From positions 496,001 to 560,000 of the forward strand of contig NZ_JABCJE010000002.1 in assembly GCF_013377535.1 (NCBI RefSeq): a stretch of 64,000 nt of DNA, given 5' to 3'. This DNA is from Donghicola mangrovi. GTDB lineage: Bacteria > Pseudomonadota > Alphaproteobacteria > Rhodobacterales > Rhodobacteraceae. Positions 24,396 through 32,906 of this stretch are shown one piece after another; within the stretch, counting starts at the first letter, position 1; the number at the start of each line of letters is the position of its first letter. The translations under genes were made by a program, and so were the position numbers. The notes under the pieces are model-generated. The model searched no databases, was not told the origin of the DNA, and worked only from the letters and a program-made list of their open reading frames with translations.

Positions 24396-25712
24396 TCAGC
24401 GCGGCAACACCAGATCGGCCATCAGGCCCCCCAGATCATCGCTCTGGTCCAGGCGCAGACTGCCGCCATGGGCCCGAGCGATGTCGGTCACAATCGCCAG
24501 CCCCAGGCCCACACCGCTGCCCTTGTTCTGGTTGCGCGACGGGTCGAGGCGAGAGAATGGCTTGACCGCCTCGCCCCGCTGATCGGGGGGAATACCGGGG
24601 CCGTTATCCTCGATCCGGAAGCGGACCGAGCGTTCGCCGACCCGCACGGACAGGCGCGCTTCGGTGCCATAGCGGACCCCGTTGCCGATCAGGTTCTCGA
24701 CTGCGCGGCGCACGGCCACGGGGCGCAAACGGGCGGGACCGGTGCCTTCGACCTCTCCGAGGCTTACGGGCATTCCCGAGCGTTCGTAGCCAGACACGAT
24801 GTCCTGCGCCAGTTGGATGGGGTCGATCAGTTCCGGCTCGCCCTCACTGTCGCCTTTGGCAAAGCTCAGGAATTCGTCCAGCAGGTGCTGCATCTCGGTG
24901 ACGTCGTTTTCCAGATCCTCGCGGCTGTCATCGTCGATCATGGACAGGCCCAGTTTCAGACGGGTCAAGGGGGTGCGCAGGTCGTGGCTGACCCCGGACA
25001 ACATCAAGGTGCGCTGTTCGATCTGCCGTTCAATCCGCGCCCGCATCTCGAGGAAGGCGTTCCCTGCCGCGCGAACCTCGATCGCGCCGCCGGGTTTATA
25101 AGGCACATGACGGCCTTTGCCGAACGCCTCGGCGGCGGCGGCCATGCGTTTGATGGGCCGCAACTGGTTGCGCAGGAACGAATAGGCGATCAGTGTCATG
25201 AACGCCCCCGCAACCAGCGTCCAAACGAGCAGCTGATGGGGGTTGGAGGCCGACACCTTGGTCCGGTCAAAGCTGAACATCCCTGTCCCAGCAGGTAGCT
25301 CCACATAAACCGCGACACGTTTGTCATCGGGCAGATCGACGGACAGAAGGTTGGGCACGACCTCTTGCAGCACGTCGATCACCACACTGCCCGAAAAATC
25401 ATAGAACCGCCGCCGCGCAGGCAGCGGGCCCGTCGCCGCCGTATCCACCACACTGAACTGTAGCCCGAACTGGCGCGACAGGGCGCGGCCCGACTGGATC
25501 ACCACTTCGGGGTCCTCGTCCGGCAGTTGCGAAGAGATATATACCACGTCCAGCCCGAGCCCTTGGGTCAGCTGGCGGGTCACGTCTTCGAAGTGGCGCT
25601 GGATAAAAGTTACAGACACAACCAGCTGCACAGTCAGCACTGGCAGGATCAGGATCAGTGCCGCCCGCCCATAAAGGCTGCGCGGCATATATTTTTTGAG
25701 CCATAAAAACAT
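24396..25712 (-). CDS. EnvZ-like sensor histidine kinase
   Basis: The 438-residue inner-membrane kinase has transmembrane segments near residues 14-35 (AALILILPVLTVQLVVSV) and 160-180 (LLVWTLVAGAFMTLIAYSF) flanking a periplasmic domain. A HAMP linker follows with LRPIKRMAAAAEAFGKG. The H-box is LSGVSHDLRTPLTRLKLGL; the ATPase boxes are ENLIGNGVRYG, RIEDNGPGIPP and NKGSGVGLGLAIV. This layout is that of EnvZ/OmpR-family kinases. The start is ATG 25712 (FLWLKKYMPR), divergent from the MBL gene. No response regulator gene adjoins it, so the partner is unknown. Confidence 0.9.
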   Translation of the reverse strand: MFLWLKKYMPRSLYGRAALILILPVLTVQLVVSVTFIQRHFEDVTRQLTQGLGLDVVYISSQLPDEDPEVVIQSGRALSRQFGLQFSVVDTAATGPLPARRRFYDFSGSVVIDVLQEVVPNLLSVDLPDDKRVAVYVELPAGTGMFSFDRTKVSASNPHQLLVWTLVAGAFMTLIAYSFLRNQLRPIKRMAAAAEAFGKGRHVPYKPGGAIEVRAAGNAFLEMRARIERQIEQRTLMLSGVSHDLRTPLTRLKLGLSMIDDDSREDLENDVTEMQHLLDEFLSFAKGDSEGEPELIDPIQLAQDIVSGYERSGMPVSLGEVEGTGPARLRPVAVRRAVENLIGNGVRYGTEARLSVRVGERSVRFRIEDNGPGIPPDQRGEAVKPFSRLDPSRNQNKGSGVGLGLAIVTDIARAHGGSLRLDQSDDLGGLMADLVLPR

Positions 25713-25781
25713 TCTTCTATTGCTAATCTGTTCCGCTGCGGTTGCAATCGGTGAAAACGCAGGCACGACCGAAAGTCGCCC

Positions 25782-26690
25782 ATGACCGATCCACTCAGCC
25801 CGTCTATCGCTGGCCGTTCCATCCGGCTGGAGCCCGATATCCGTCGCATTCTGGCACCGAACCCTTCGCCCATGACCTATGTGGGGACGAACACCTATGT
25901 GCTGGGCCAAGGGGCGGTTTGTGTGATTGATCCCGGCCCTGACAGTGACGCGCATCTCGAGGCCATTCGGGCCGCCCTGAAACCGACCGAGCGTGTGGCC
26001 GCAATCCTGTGCACCCATGCCCATCTGGATCATTCCCCCCTGTCCAGCCGTCTGCGCGATGTGACCGGTGCGCCGGTCTATGCGTTCGGCACCGCCTTTG
26101 CCGGAGAAAGCCCCGTCATGGCCGATCTGCGCGCCGAGGCGGATTTGGGCGGCGGCGAAGGGATCGACCATAGCTTTGTGCCCGACATCCTCTTGGCCGA
26201 TGATCAGGTGCTGCGGGTCGGCGCGCTGGACATTCGGGCGATCTGGACGCCGGGTCATTTGAGCAACCACATGTGCTTTCTGACCAAGGACCGGATGTTC
26301 TCGGGCGATCATGTGATGGGATGGGCGACGTCCATGATCTCGCCGCCCGATGGGGATCTGGGGGCCTTCATGGCGTCTTTGCGCAAACTGCAACCGATCA
26401 AGGCCCGCGTCTATTACCCCGGTCATGGCGAGGCCGTGCACCACCCCCAGAAGCGCGTCGAAGAATTGCTCGCTCACCGCAGCCAGCGCGAATCCCAGAT
26501 CCTGTCGGCCCTGTCCCAGCAAAAAGGCAGCGCCAAAGAACTGGCGGAACGCATCTATACAGAGATCGATCCAGCCCTGATCCCCGCCGCAGCGCGGAAT
26601 GTTCTGGCCCATCTGATTGCCCTGACCCAACAAAACAAGGTTCAACCGGCCGCAAAGATCGCGCCCGACGTAGTCTTTGAAATCGCCTGA
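25782..26690 (+). CDS. MBL-fold metallo-hydrolase
   Basis: The 302-residue metallo-beta-lactamase-fold protein has zinc ligands in CTHAHLDHSPL, TPGHLSNHMCF, MFSGDHVMGWATS and YYPGHGEAVH. A C-terminal winged-helix-like region (LLAHRSQRESQILSAL, AARNVLAHLIAL) is typical of the LACTB2/Rv0577-like hydrolases whose members can act on RNA or small thioesters. It lies divergent from the kinase gene, with 69 bases between them. The substrate is unknown. Confidence 0.88.
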   Translation: MTDPLSPSIAGRSIRLEPDIRRILAPNPSPMTYVGTNTYVLGQGAVCVIDPGPDSDAHLEAIRAALKPTERVAAILCTHAHLDHSPLSSRLRDVTGAPVYAFGTAFAGESPVMADLRAEADLGGGEGIDHSFVPDILLADDQVLRVGALDIRAIWTPGHLSNHMCFLTKDRMFSGDHVMGWATSMISPPDGDLGAFMASLRKLQPIKARVYYPGHGEAVHHPQKRVEELLAHRSQRESQILSALSQQKGSAKELAERIYTEIDPALIPAAARNVLAHLIALTQQNKVQPAAKIAPDVVFEIA

Positions 26691-26721
26691 CATTTTTTTT
26701 GATTTTTTTGCTTTTCCCCTC

Positions 26722-26750
26722 TGGACCTCGGCCCGCGGTTTAGGCATATA
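26722..26750 (+). promoter_or_regulatory. Possible promoter of tRNA-Asn copy 1
   Basis: TGGACC (26722-26727) and CATATA (26745-26750) are 17 bases apart and sit at exactly the offset of the much better promoter before the second tRNA-Asn copy. The match to consensus is weak. Confidence 0.3.
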
Positions 26751-26764
26751 CGCCCCCACAGTGT

Positions 26765-26839
26765 TCCGGCGTAGCTCAGCGGTAGAGCAGTTGACTGTTA
26801 ATCAATTGGTCGTAGGTTCGATCCCTACCGCCGGAGCCA
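26765..26839 (+). tRNA. tRNA-Asn (GTT), copy 1
   Basis: The 75-base cloverleaf has acceptor TCCGGCG/CGCCGGA, anticodon GTT at 26797-26799, T arm GTAGG TTCGATC CCTAC and encoded CCA. It is identical to the copy at 52271-52345, including the flanks CACAGTGT and CTG. Confidence 0.97.
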
Positions 26840-27255
26840 CTGTGAAAATCCCCACATCGTCAAACGGTTAAGCGTATTTTTGCGCCGCCAAATCCTGTCG
26901 TTTTGCGTCGGGGTTTACGGGCCTTTTCGGTGTCCCGATTTGGCACAGGCGCGCACCCCATCCGCCCGAACATAGCCCTTGGGATAGGTAACGAGACCCT
27001 TCGTAAAATCCGCCATCTAGTTTGCGCCATCAGCCTTTCAGGCACACCCTTACCGTGCAGGAATTCGCCTAGCGGCACCGCAGCGCGGGAAAAATCTGTC
27101 TTTTTCCCGTGTCTTATTCCGAAAGGTGGAAAATTGGTAAATTTTATTAGTCGGTTTTGGCGTTCGACACGTAGACTCCGCACAGACCAACGCAAAGGAT
27201 TGGTCTTGGGCGCTTGGAGGAGAAGCGCTCTACCGCAAAAAAGGGGAGGATAAAA
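26840..27255. other. 416-base spacer between tRNA-Asn and TRAP operon
   Basis: I see no convincing gene. The open frames here lack a Shine-Dalgarno and have no recognisable domain. The main structure is CGGGAAAAA (27086-27094) with TTTTTCCCG (27101-27109), a perfect 9-bp inverted repeat with a 6-base loop. It could end transcription from the tRNA side or serve as an operator for the TRAP genes, whose promoter must lie in the last 150 bases. Confidence 0.5.
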
Positions 27256-28353
27256 ATGTCAGATACAATGAACCGTCGCAAGTTCCTGCGCAGTGGGGCC
27301 ATGATGACCGGTGCCGCTGCTTTGGCCGCTCCGGCGATTGCCCGCGCTGAACCCAAAACGATCAAGATGCAGGCCGCCTGGGGAGGCGGCATTTTTCTTG
27401 AAAACGCACAGTCTTATGTGAACCGTGTTAACGAAATGGCTGGCGGCGCGCTGAAGATCGACCTGCTGGCCGTGGACTCGGTGGTCAAGACCAGCCAGAT
27501 GCAGGACGCCGTTCACCGCGGGGTTCTGGATGCAGCGCACTATGTGCCCGCCTACTGGTACTCGAAATCCAAGGCCGCATCTCTGTTCGGCACTGGCCCC
27601 TGCTTTGGCTGGTCCTCGCAAGAGGTTCTGGGCTGGGTCTACTATGGCGGCGGTCAGGAGCTGTTCGACGAACTGATGGCCAGCCTTGGCCTGAACGTGG
27701 TGTCGTTCTTCAACTCGCCGATGCCCGCGCAGCCGCTGGGTTGGTTCAAAAAGGAAATCACCGACGCCGCGCAGATGAAGGGCCTGAAGTACCGCACCGT
27801 CGGTCTGGCCGCAGACGTCATGCTGGAAATGGGAATGTCGGTTGTGCAGCTGCCCGGCGGTGAAATCCAGCCTGCGATGAAGTCCGGCCTGATCGACGCG
27901 GCCGAGTTCAACAACCCGACCTCGGACCGTGACTTCGGGATGCAGGACGTGGCCAAGGAATACATGCTGGCCTCGTTCCACCAGAGCCAGGAGTTCTTTG
28001 AAGTGACCTTCAACAAGAAACTCTACGAAGGTCTGCCGACCGAGCTTCAGTCGATCCTGCGCTATGCGTCGGAAGCCGAGAACTCGAACTTCTACTGGAA
28101 CAACACCAAGCGCTACGCCGAGGATCTGGACAGACTCCAGTCTGAATCGGGCGTGAACGTGCACCGGACGCCGGATGCGGTCATGGCTGATCAGCTGGTC
28201 GCATGGGACAAGGTGGTTGACCGTATCTCGGCCGAAGACCCGTTCTTTGCCAAGGTCGTCGAGAGCCAGAAGGCCTATGCCAAGCAGGTGATGAACTATC
28301 TGAACCTGAACCAGCCCGACTACAAGCTGGCCTACAACCACTACTTCGGCTGA
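27256..28353 (+). CDS. TRAP transporter substrate-binding protein (Tat-exported)
   Basis: The 365-residue periplasmic solute receptor carries a twin-arginine signal (NRRKFLRSGAMMTGAAAL, cleavage near AIARA). The mature part has the DctP/TakP-type features WVYYGGGQELFDELMASLG, MKGLKYRTVGLAADVMLEMG and PGGEIQPAMKSGLIDAAEF. TakP-like receptors bind 2-oxo acids and related carboxylates. ATG 27256 is preceded by GGGGAGGA. It heads an operon with both membrane subunits and an amidase, so the ligand may be an amide-bearing or acyl carboxylate (inference). Confidence 0.93.
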   Translation: MSDTMNRRKFLRSGAMMTGAAALAAPAIARAEPKTIKMQAAWGGGIFLENAQSYVNRVNEMAGGALKIDLLAVDSVVKTSQMQDAVHRGVLDAAHYVPAYWYSKSKAASLFGTGPCFGWSSQEVLGWVYYGGGQELFDELMASLGLNVVSFFNSPMPAQPLGWFKKEITDAAQMKGLKYRTVGLAADVMLEMGMSVVQLPGGEIQPAMKSGLIDAAEFNNPTSDRDFGMQDVAKEYMLASFHQSQEFFEVTFNKKLYEGLPTELQSILRYASEAENSNFYWNNTKRYAEDLDRLQSESGVNVHRTPDAVMADQLVAWDKVVDRISAEDPFFAKVVESQKAYAKQVMNYLNLNQPDYKLAYNHYFG

Positions 28354-28438
28354 TCCCCACCGGGTCACCAGTTGCAACAGTCTGTCGGGGGCGGCCTAGC
28401 GCGGCCCCCGCTGGACACGTGCACCTTGGGAGAGAGAG

Positions 28439-29017
28439 TTGATCACAAAATTTGTCTATACCATCGAGGGCCTGAGCCTTTGGGTGGGACGTGCCTTTGG
28501 CTGGTGCATCCTGATCCTGACGCTGTCGGTCTCTTACGAGGTTTTCGTCCGGTACGTTTTGAACGCGCCGACGGTTTGGGCCTTTGACATCATGGTCCAG
28601 ATGTATGGCGCGCTGTTTTTGATGGCGGGGCCCTATGCGCTGGCGCAGGATGCCCATGTGCGGGGCGACGTGATGTACCGACTGTTCCCCGTCCGCTGGC
28701 AGGCGCGCGTGGATTTCCTGCTCTACCTCGTGTTCTTCTTTCCGGGGATGCTGGCGCTGTTCTGGTACGGCTGGGAAATCGCCCAAGACAGCTGGCGGTA
28801 CAAGGAAGTCAGCTGGAACAGCCCTGCCCGCATTCAGGTCTACTTCTTCAAGACGCTGATCCCCGTGGCCGGTTTTCTGCTGCTGCTCCAAGGTCTGGCC
28901 GAATTGGTCCGCTGCTGGCGCGCCATGAAAAGCGGTGAATGGATGCCCCGTCTGGCAGACGTTCGGGAAACCGAAGACCTGCTGATGGAAGACACCAGCC
29001 ACACGCCCAACCCGTGA
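28439..29017 (+). CDS. TRAP transporter small membrane subunit (DctQ type)
   Basis: The 192-residue protein has four hydrophobic segments, the usual DctQ layout. It starts with TTG at 28439 after GGGAGAGA. FRRL-like contacts are not clear, but the region VLNAPTVWAFDIMVQMYGALFLM is typical. It lies between the binding protein and the large subunit with gaps of 85 and 39 bases. It ends in an acidic cytoplasmic tail (VRETEDLLMEDTS). Confidence 0.92.
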   Translation: MITKFVYTIEGLSLWVGRAFGWCILILTLSVSYEVFVRYVLNAPTVWAFDIMVQMYGALFLMAGPYALAQDAHVRGDVMYRLFPVRWQARVDFLLYLVFFFPGMLALFWYGWEIAQDSWRYKEVSWNSPARIQVYFFKTLIPVAGFLLLLQGLAELVRCWRAMKSGEWMPRLADVRETEDLLMEDTSHTPNP

Positions 29018-29056
29018 TCCGACCAGACTTCGGACAAAGAAAAAGAGACAAGGACG

Positions 29057-30421
29057 ATGACTGATCCACAGGTTGCCATTCTCATGCTCAGCATGTTTAT
29101 CGTGCTGGTTTTGCTTGGATTTCCGATTGCCTTTACGCTGGTCGCGATGGGTGTCGGCTTTGGCTACTATGCCTATTCCAGTGGGGCGCCCGAGAGCATC
29201 TCGGACATCTTTAACAACAACATCTTCTACCTTCTGAACCAGAACACCTATTCGGTGATGGAGAACGACACGCTGGTCGCCATCCCGCTGTTCCTGTTCA
29301 TGGGCTATGTGGTGGAACGCGCGAACATCGTGAACCGCCTGTTCTATTCGCTGCAAATGGCGGCGCGGAACCTGCCCGGTTCGATGGCGATTGCGGCGCT
29401 GCTGACCTGCGCCGTGTTCTCGACCGCGTCGGGGATCGTGGGCGCGGTGGTCACGCTGATGGGCCTCTTGGCGTTTCCGGCGATGAACAACGCCGGTTAT
29501 GACAAGAAATTCGCCGCCGGTGTGATCTGCGCTGGCGGTACGCTGGGTATCCTGATCCCGCCGTCGATCATGCTGATCGTCTATGCAGCGATCGCGGAAC
29601 TGTCCCCGCTGCGCCTTTATGCGGCGGCGATGTTCCCCGGTCTGATGCTGGCGGGCCTCTATATCGTTTACGTGATCGTGCGGGTCTGGCTGAACCCCAA
29701 CCTCGCCCCCAAACCGCGGTCCGAGGACGTGCCCCCGCAAGCGCAAATCTACCGCGATCTGATCATCTCGTTCGTGCCGCTGACCGTGCTGATCTTCCTG
29801 GTGCTGGGGTCGATCCTTGGTGGTCTGGCAACCCCCGCCGAAGCAGCGGCGATGGGCGCTTTGGGCGGCTTGGTTCTGGCGGCGATCTACCGCTCGCTCA
29901 GCTGGCAGAAGGTCAAGGAAAGCGTCTTTCTGACCGCCAAAGCTACCGCCATGGTGTGCTGGCTGTTCGTGGGCTCTTGGACCTTTGCGTCGGTGTTCAG
30001 CTACCTTGGTGGTCACGACATCATCAAGGATTGGTTCGTGCACATGGACCTGACCCCGGTCGAATTCCTGCTTTTGGTCCAGCTGATCATCTTCCTTCTG
30101 GGCTGGCCGCTGGAGTGGTCGGAGATCCTGATCATCTTCGTGCCGATCTTCCTTCCGATGCTCGACCATTTCGGTGTGAACCCGTATTTCTTTGCGATGC
30201 TGGTGGCGCTGAACCTGCAAACCTCGTTCCTGACCCCGCCGATGGCGATGTCGGCCTACTACCTCAAGGGCGTTTTGCGGGACCAGATCGAACTGATCGA
30301 CATCTTCAAGGGCATCCTGCCCTATCTGGGGATCGTGATTTTCTCGATGGTGATGCTCTACATCTTCCCGGGGATTGCGCTGTGGCTGCCTGACTACCTG
30401 TTCGGCGAATATGTGCAGTGA
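29057..30421 (+). CDS. TRAP transporter large membrane subunit (DctM type)
   Basis: The 454-residue, roughly 12-helix protein moves the solute with Na+. It shows FLFMGYVVERANIVNRLFYS, GSMAIAALLTCAVFSTASGI, GTLGILIPPSIMLIVYA and TPAEAAAMGALGGLVL, the DctM signatures. The amidase start overlaps its stop by GTGA, so the enzyme is probably made together with the importer. Confidence 0.95.
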   Translation: MTDPQVAILMLSMFIVLVLLGFPIAFTLVAMGVGFGYYAYSSGAPESISDIFNNNIFYLLNQNTYSVMENDTLVAIPLFLFMGYVVERANIVNRLFYSLQMAARNLPGSMAIAALLTCAVFSTASGIVGAVVTLMGLLAFPAMNNAGYDKKFAAGVICAGGTLGILIPPSIMLIVYAAIAELSPLRLYAAAMFPGLMLAGLYIVYVIVRVWLNPNLAPKPRSEDVPPQAQIYRDLIISFVPLTVLIFLVLGSILGGLATPAEAAAMGALGGLVLAAIYRSLSWQKVKESVFLTAKATAMVCWLFVGSWTFASVFSYLGGHDIIKDWFVHMDLTPVEFLLLVQLIIFLLGWPLEWSEILIIFVPIFLPMLDHFGVNPYFFAMLVALNLQTSFLTPPMAMSAYYLKGVLRDQIELIDIFKGILPYLGIVIFSMVMLYIFPGIALWLPDYLFGEYVQ

Positions 30422-31767
30422 CGATGATGCTGCACACACCGCCCAACGGGCTGACCGCCACTGACGCAGCCGAGCGTATCCGCCAAGGCTGGCTGTCCTC
30501 CGAAGATCTGGTGCAGGCCTGCCTGCGGCGGATTGATGAAACCGAGCCCACGCTTCAGGCGTGGGCCCATCTGGACCGTGAAGGCGCGATTGCCCGTGCC
30601 CGCGAACTGGACGATCTGCGCCGCCGCGGTCGCCCCTTGGGGCCGCTGCACGGGGTGCCCGTCGGGCTCAAGGACATCATCGACACCCGCGATATGCCCA
30701 CCCAGCGCGGCACGCCCATCCATGCGGGCCGCCAGCCCGAACAGGACGCCCGCATCGTCGAGCGCCTGAAAGAGGCCGGCGCGGTGATCATGGGCAAAAC
30801 CGTGACTACCGAGTACGCCTTTGTGCACCCGAACGGCACGCGCAACCCCCACAACCCCGAGCACACTCCCGGCGGGTCGTCCAGCGGGTCGGCGGCGGCG
30901 GTTGCTGCCTATAACATGCCGCTGGCGATCGGGACGCAGACGAACGGGTCGGTGATCCGGCCTGCCTCTTTCTGCGGGGTGGTCGGGTTCAAGCCCACGA
31001 ACGGGGTGATCTCCCGCGCGGGGCTGCTGCAAACCTCGGTGTCGCTGGACCAGATCGGGGTGTTCGCGCGGTCCGCCCGCGATGCGGCGCTCTTGGTCGA
31101 TGTGATCGGCGGCTATGACCAGACCGATCCGAACAGCTATGCCAATGCCCGCCCCGACTGCCGCGCCGGTGCCGAAGCTGACGCCCCCGTGCCGCCCGAT
31201 CTGGTGTGGATCGACCTGCCCTATCACGACCGCCTGTCACCCGACGCCCGCGACGGGATGGACGAGGTTCTGTCCGCCCTTGATGGCCGTGTCGAACGGG
31301 TGACCGGTGATGCGCAACTGTCGGGGTTGATCGACGTCCAGCGGATCATCCACGAATACGAAATCGTCCACCATCTGGCCGAGGATTTCACCGCCCATTG
31401 GGACCGGATCAGCGCAACCTTGCAGCAGATCATCACCCGGGGGCGCCAGATTTCCGAGGCCCAGTATCAGGACGCTCTGGGGGTCAAAGCCTCGGCCGAG
31501 AAGTGGTTCGAGAGCTTTTTTCACGACTTCGACGCCGTGATTGCCCCCAGTGCCGCAGGCGAGGCGCCCCTGTTCAGCGCGGGCGGCACTGGCGATCCGG
31601 TGTTCTGCACGATCTGGACTTTGGCGGGTCTGCCCACGTTGACCCTGGCCCTGCTGACCGGTGCCAAAGGCCTGCCCATTGGCGTCCAACTGATCGGCAG
31701 CGCCCAACAGGACGACCGTCTGCTGCGTACCGCGCGGTGGCTGGAACACCATCTCGACGCTCATTAA
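30418..31767 (+). CDS. Amidase-signature hydrolase
   Basis: The 449-residue enzyme of the amidase signature family hydrolyses an amide bond with a Ser-Ser-Lys triad. The Lys is in GVPVGLKDIIDT (Lys85), the cis-Ser in HTPGGSSSGSAAAV (about Ser155), and the nucleophile in GTQTNGSVIRPAS (about Ser178). The C-terminal part FCTIWTLAGLPTLTL is typical. GTG 30418 overlaps the DctM stop; ATG 30424 is an alternative. The neighbourhood suggests it acts on the imported TRAP substrate in the cytoplasm. The exact substrate is not readable; urea-type and aryl amides are options. Confidence 0.9.
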   Translation: MTMMLHTPPNGLTATDAAERIRQGWLSSEDLVQACLRRIDETEPTLQAWAHLDREGAIARARELDDLRRRGRPLGPLHGVPVGLKDIIDTRDMPTQRGTPIHAGRQPEQDARIVERLKEAGAVIMGKTVTTEYAFVHPNGTRNPHNPEHTPGGSSSGSAAAVAAYNMPLAIGTQTNGSVIRPASFCGVVGFKPTNGVISRAGLLQTSVSLDQIGVFARSARDAALLVDVIGGYDQTDPNSYANARPDCRAGAEADAPVPPDLVWIDLPYHDRLSPDARDGMDEVLSALDGRVERVTGDAQLSGLIDVQRIIHEYEIVHHLAEDFTAHWDRISATLQQIITRGRQISEAQYQDALGVKASAEKWFESFFHDFDAVIAPSAAGEAPLFSAGGTGDPVFCTIWTLAGLPTLTLALLTGAKGLPIGVQLIGSAQQDDRLLRTARWLEHHLDAH

Positions 31768-31784
31768 CCCCAAGGAGACAACAC

Positions 31785-31982
31785 ATGCTATCTCGTCAAA
31801 TGCAAATCGTGGTCGCGATCCTCGGGACCGCATTGATGGCAACCTTTGTGATCGGGCTTGCGCACTCGATCTCGACCGGATTTGCGGGGTTCTGGGGCGG
31901 GCTTCCGGTCACCATCATCGTCGCGATCGTGCTGATCATGGCCCTCTATGACCTGTGGGAAGAAACCATTCGCAAGGACTGA
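31785..31982 (+). CDS. Small two-helix membrane protein of the TRAP/amidase operon
   Basis: The 65-residue protein follows AAGGAG at ATG 31785 and consists mostly of two hydrophobic stretches (IVVAILGTALMATFVIGLAH and FWGGLPVTIIVAIVLIMALY), with charged ends LSRQMQ and EETIRKD. It is last in the operon, 17 bases after the amidase and just before a terminator. The function is unknown; accessory subunit or regulator of the transporter are guesses. Confidence 0.75.
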   Translation: MLSRQMQIVVAILGTALMATFVIGLAHSISTGFAGFWGGLPVTIIVAIVLIMALYDLWEETIRKD

Positions 31983-32009
31983 CCCAAGGGACTCAGGGAA
32001 AAATCACGA

Positions 32010-32039
32010 ACCCCGCTACGACACCGGAGCGGGGTTTTT
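32010..32039 (+). terminator. Rho-independent terminator of the TRAP operon
   Basis: ACCCCGCT (32010-32017) and AGCGGGGT (32028-32035) pair perfectly with a 10-base loop, and TTTTT follows. Confidence 0.92.
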
Positions 32040-32213
32040 CTGTGTTTTCAGGGCTGCGACACCACGTCACCGCTCTAAATATGAGATGAAATATTGTGCA
32101 TCTGCCCTAGATCGCACAAAAGACGGCGCCCAAATTGCAAAATTTGGCGCATGTTTTCGCTGCATCGCAGCAATAGTAAAGGTACCCCTCCCGTCTGTTT
32201 GAAAGGACGCCCC

Positions 32214-32417
32214 ATGATCGAGTTGCTTTTTACGGCCTGTCTGGCTTCGACCCCCGGCATTTGCGAAGAGAAAAGCCTGACCTTCGTTGATGTCACTCCG
32301 ATGGCTTGCATGATGGGCGCGCAGCCCGAGCTGGCCAAATGGCAGACCGAGCACCCCAAGTTCACCGTCCAAGGCTGGAAGTGCCGCGCGGTGAACCTGA
32401 ACGCACAGAACGCCTGA
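32214..32417 (+). CDS. Small cysteine-containing protein of unknown function
   Basis: The 67-residue protein starts at ATG 32214 with AAAGGA upstream. It has four cysteines (LFTACLA, GICEEK, PMACMMG and WKCRAV), and the centre reads MGAQPELAKWQTEHPKF. I recall similar small conserved proteins in Rhodobacteraceae but no function. Its spacing of a cysteine near residue 9, another near 17 and a third near 32 resembles the N-terminus of the SoxH-like hydrolase at 44.2 kb (VALMCEDSEPC...LAEC). It is convergent with the methanol-island genes. Confidence 0.7.
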   Translation: MIELLFTACLASTPGICEEKSLTFVDVTPMACMMGAQPELAKWQTEHPKFTVQGWKCRAVNLNAQNA

Positions 32418-32424
32418 TCACACT

Positions 32425-32462
32425 CGCACGCGGCCCGTCAGAGGAGGGGCTGTCCGCGTGCG
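32425..32462. terminator. GC-rich hairpin between convergent genes
   Basis: CGCACGCGG (32425-32433) and CCGCGTGCG (32454-32462) are a perfect 9-bp inverted repeat around a 20-base loop. It sits between the convergent stops at 32417 and 32467. There is no T-run, so termination efficiency is uncertain. Confidence 0.45.
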
Positions 32463-32466
32463 GCAC

Positions 32467-32895
32467 CTACTGGATCGTGATGTCGACCCGCTGGGTTTCC
32501 CCGGTGGTCTTCGGAATGCGCAGGAAATACTGGCCGGGTTTGATGGCCAGAAACTCGATCTCCATCGAGCCGGCCTCGTCAAACTCGACGCTTTCCATGC
32601 CAAAGGGACGCATTTCGATGCTGTTCACCACGACCTCGTTCACCCAGATCGCGCGAAAGAACCCCGGCCCCTCGAGGCCCAGTTCGCCCGATCCGTCCGC
32701 TTCGATCTCCAGCTCGTAGAGCGTGCCGGATTTCAGGGTGATCGGCCCTTCGGCGATGGGTTTGCCGACAGACAGGGTGATGCCCGGCATTTCCTCTTTG
32801 TTGGTTTTGGACAGGACGCCCGCAAAGCCATAGTCGTGGGCCATCGCGCCGGTCCCGATCAGAGCCATCGCCCCCGCTGCAATCAATCGTTTCAT
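32467..32895 (-). CDS. Exported cupredoxin-like protein of the quinoprotein island
   Basis: The 142-residue protein has a signal peptide (KRLIAAGAMALIGTGAMAHD) and a beta-rich mature part with GPGFFRAIWVNEVVVNSIEM and FLAIKPGQYFLRIPKT, resembling the cupredoxin fold. The usual copper site Cys-x-His-x-Met is absent; the mature protein has no cysteine, and the only histidine is near the N-terminus. ATG 32895 follows a GGGGAGA. It lies 11 bases after the beta-propeller gene and ends the minus-strand set. A structural or chaperone role near XoxF is inference. Confidence 0.7.
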   Translation of the reverse strand: MKRLIAAGAMALIGTGAMAHDYGFAGVLSKTNKEEMPGITLSVGKPIAEGPITLKSGTLYELEIEADGSGELGLEGPGFFRAIWVNEVVVNSIEMRPFGMESVEFDEAGSMEIEFLAIKPGQYFLRIPKTTGETQRVDITIQ

Positions 32896-32906
32896 CTTCT
32901 CTCCCC

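Noticed and set aside
25713-26759. N-terminal extension of the EnvZ-like kinase by about 350 codons
   Set aside because: It runs antisense to the MBL hydrolase. The kinase has a normal start at 25712 with its first membrane helix directly after.
26903-27253. A 116-codon open frame between tRNA-Asn and the TRAP operon
   Set aside because: It lacks a Shine-Dalgarno and a domain, and runs up to the leader of the TRAP receptor gene.
28181-30439. A 752-codon open frame opposite the TRAP genes
   Set aside because: His/Arg/Gln-rich shadow composition; the plus-strand TRAP subunits are certain.
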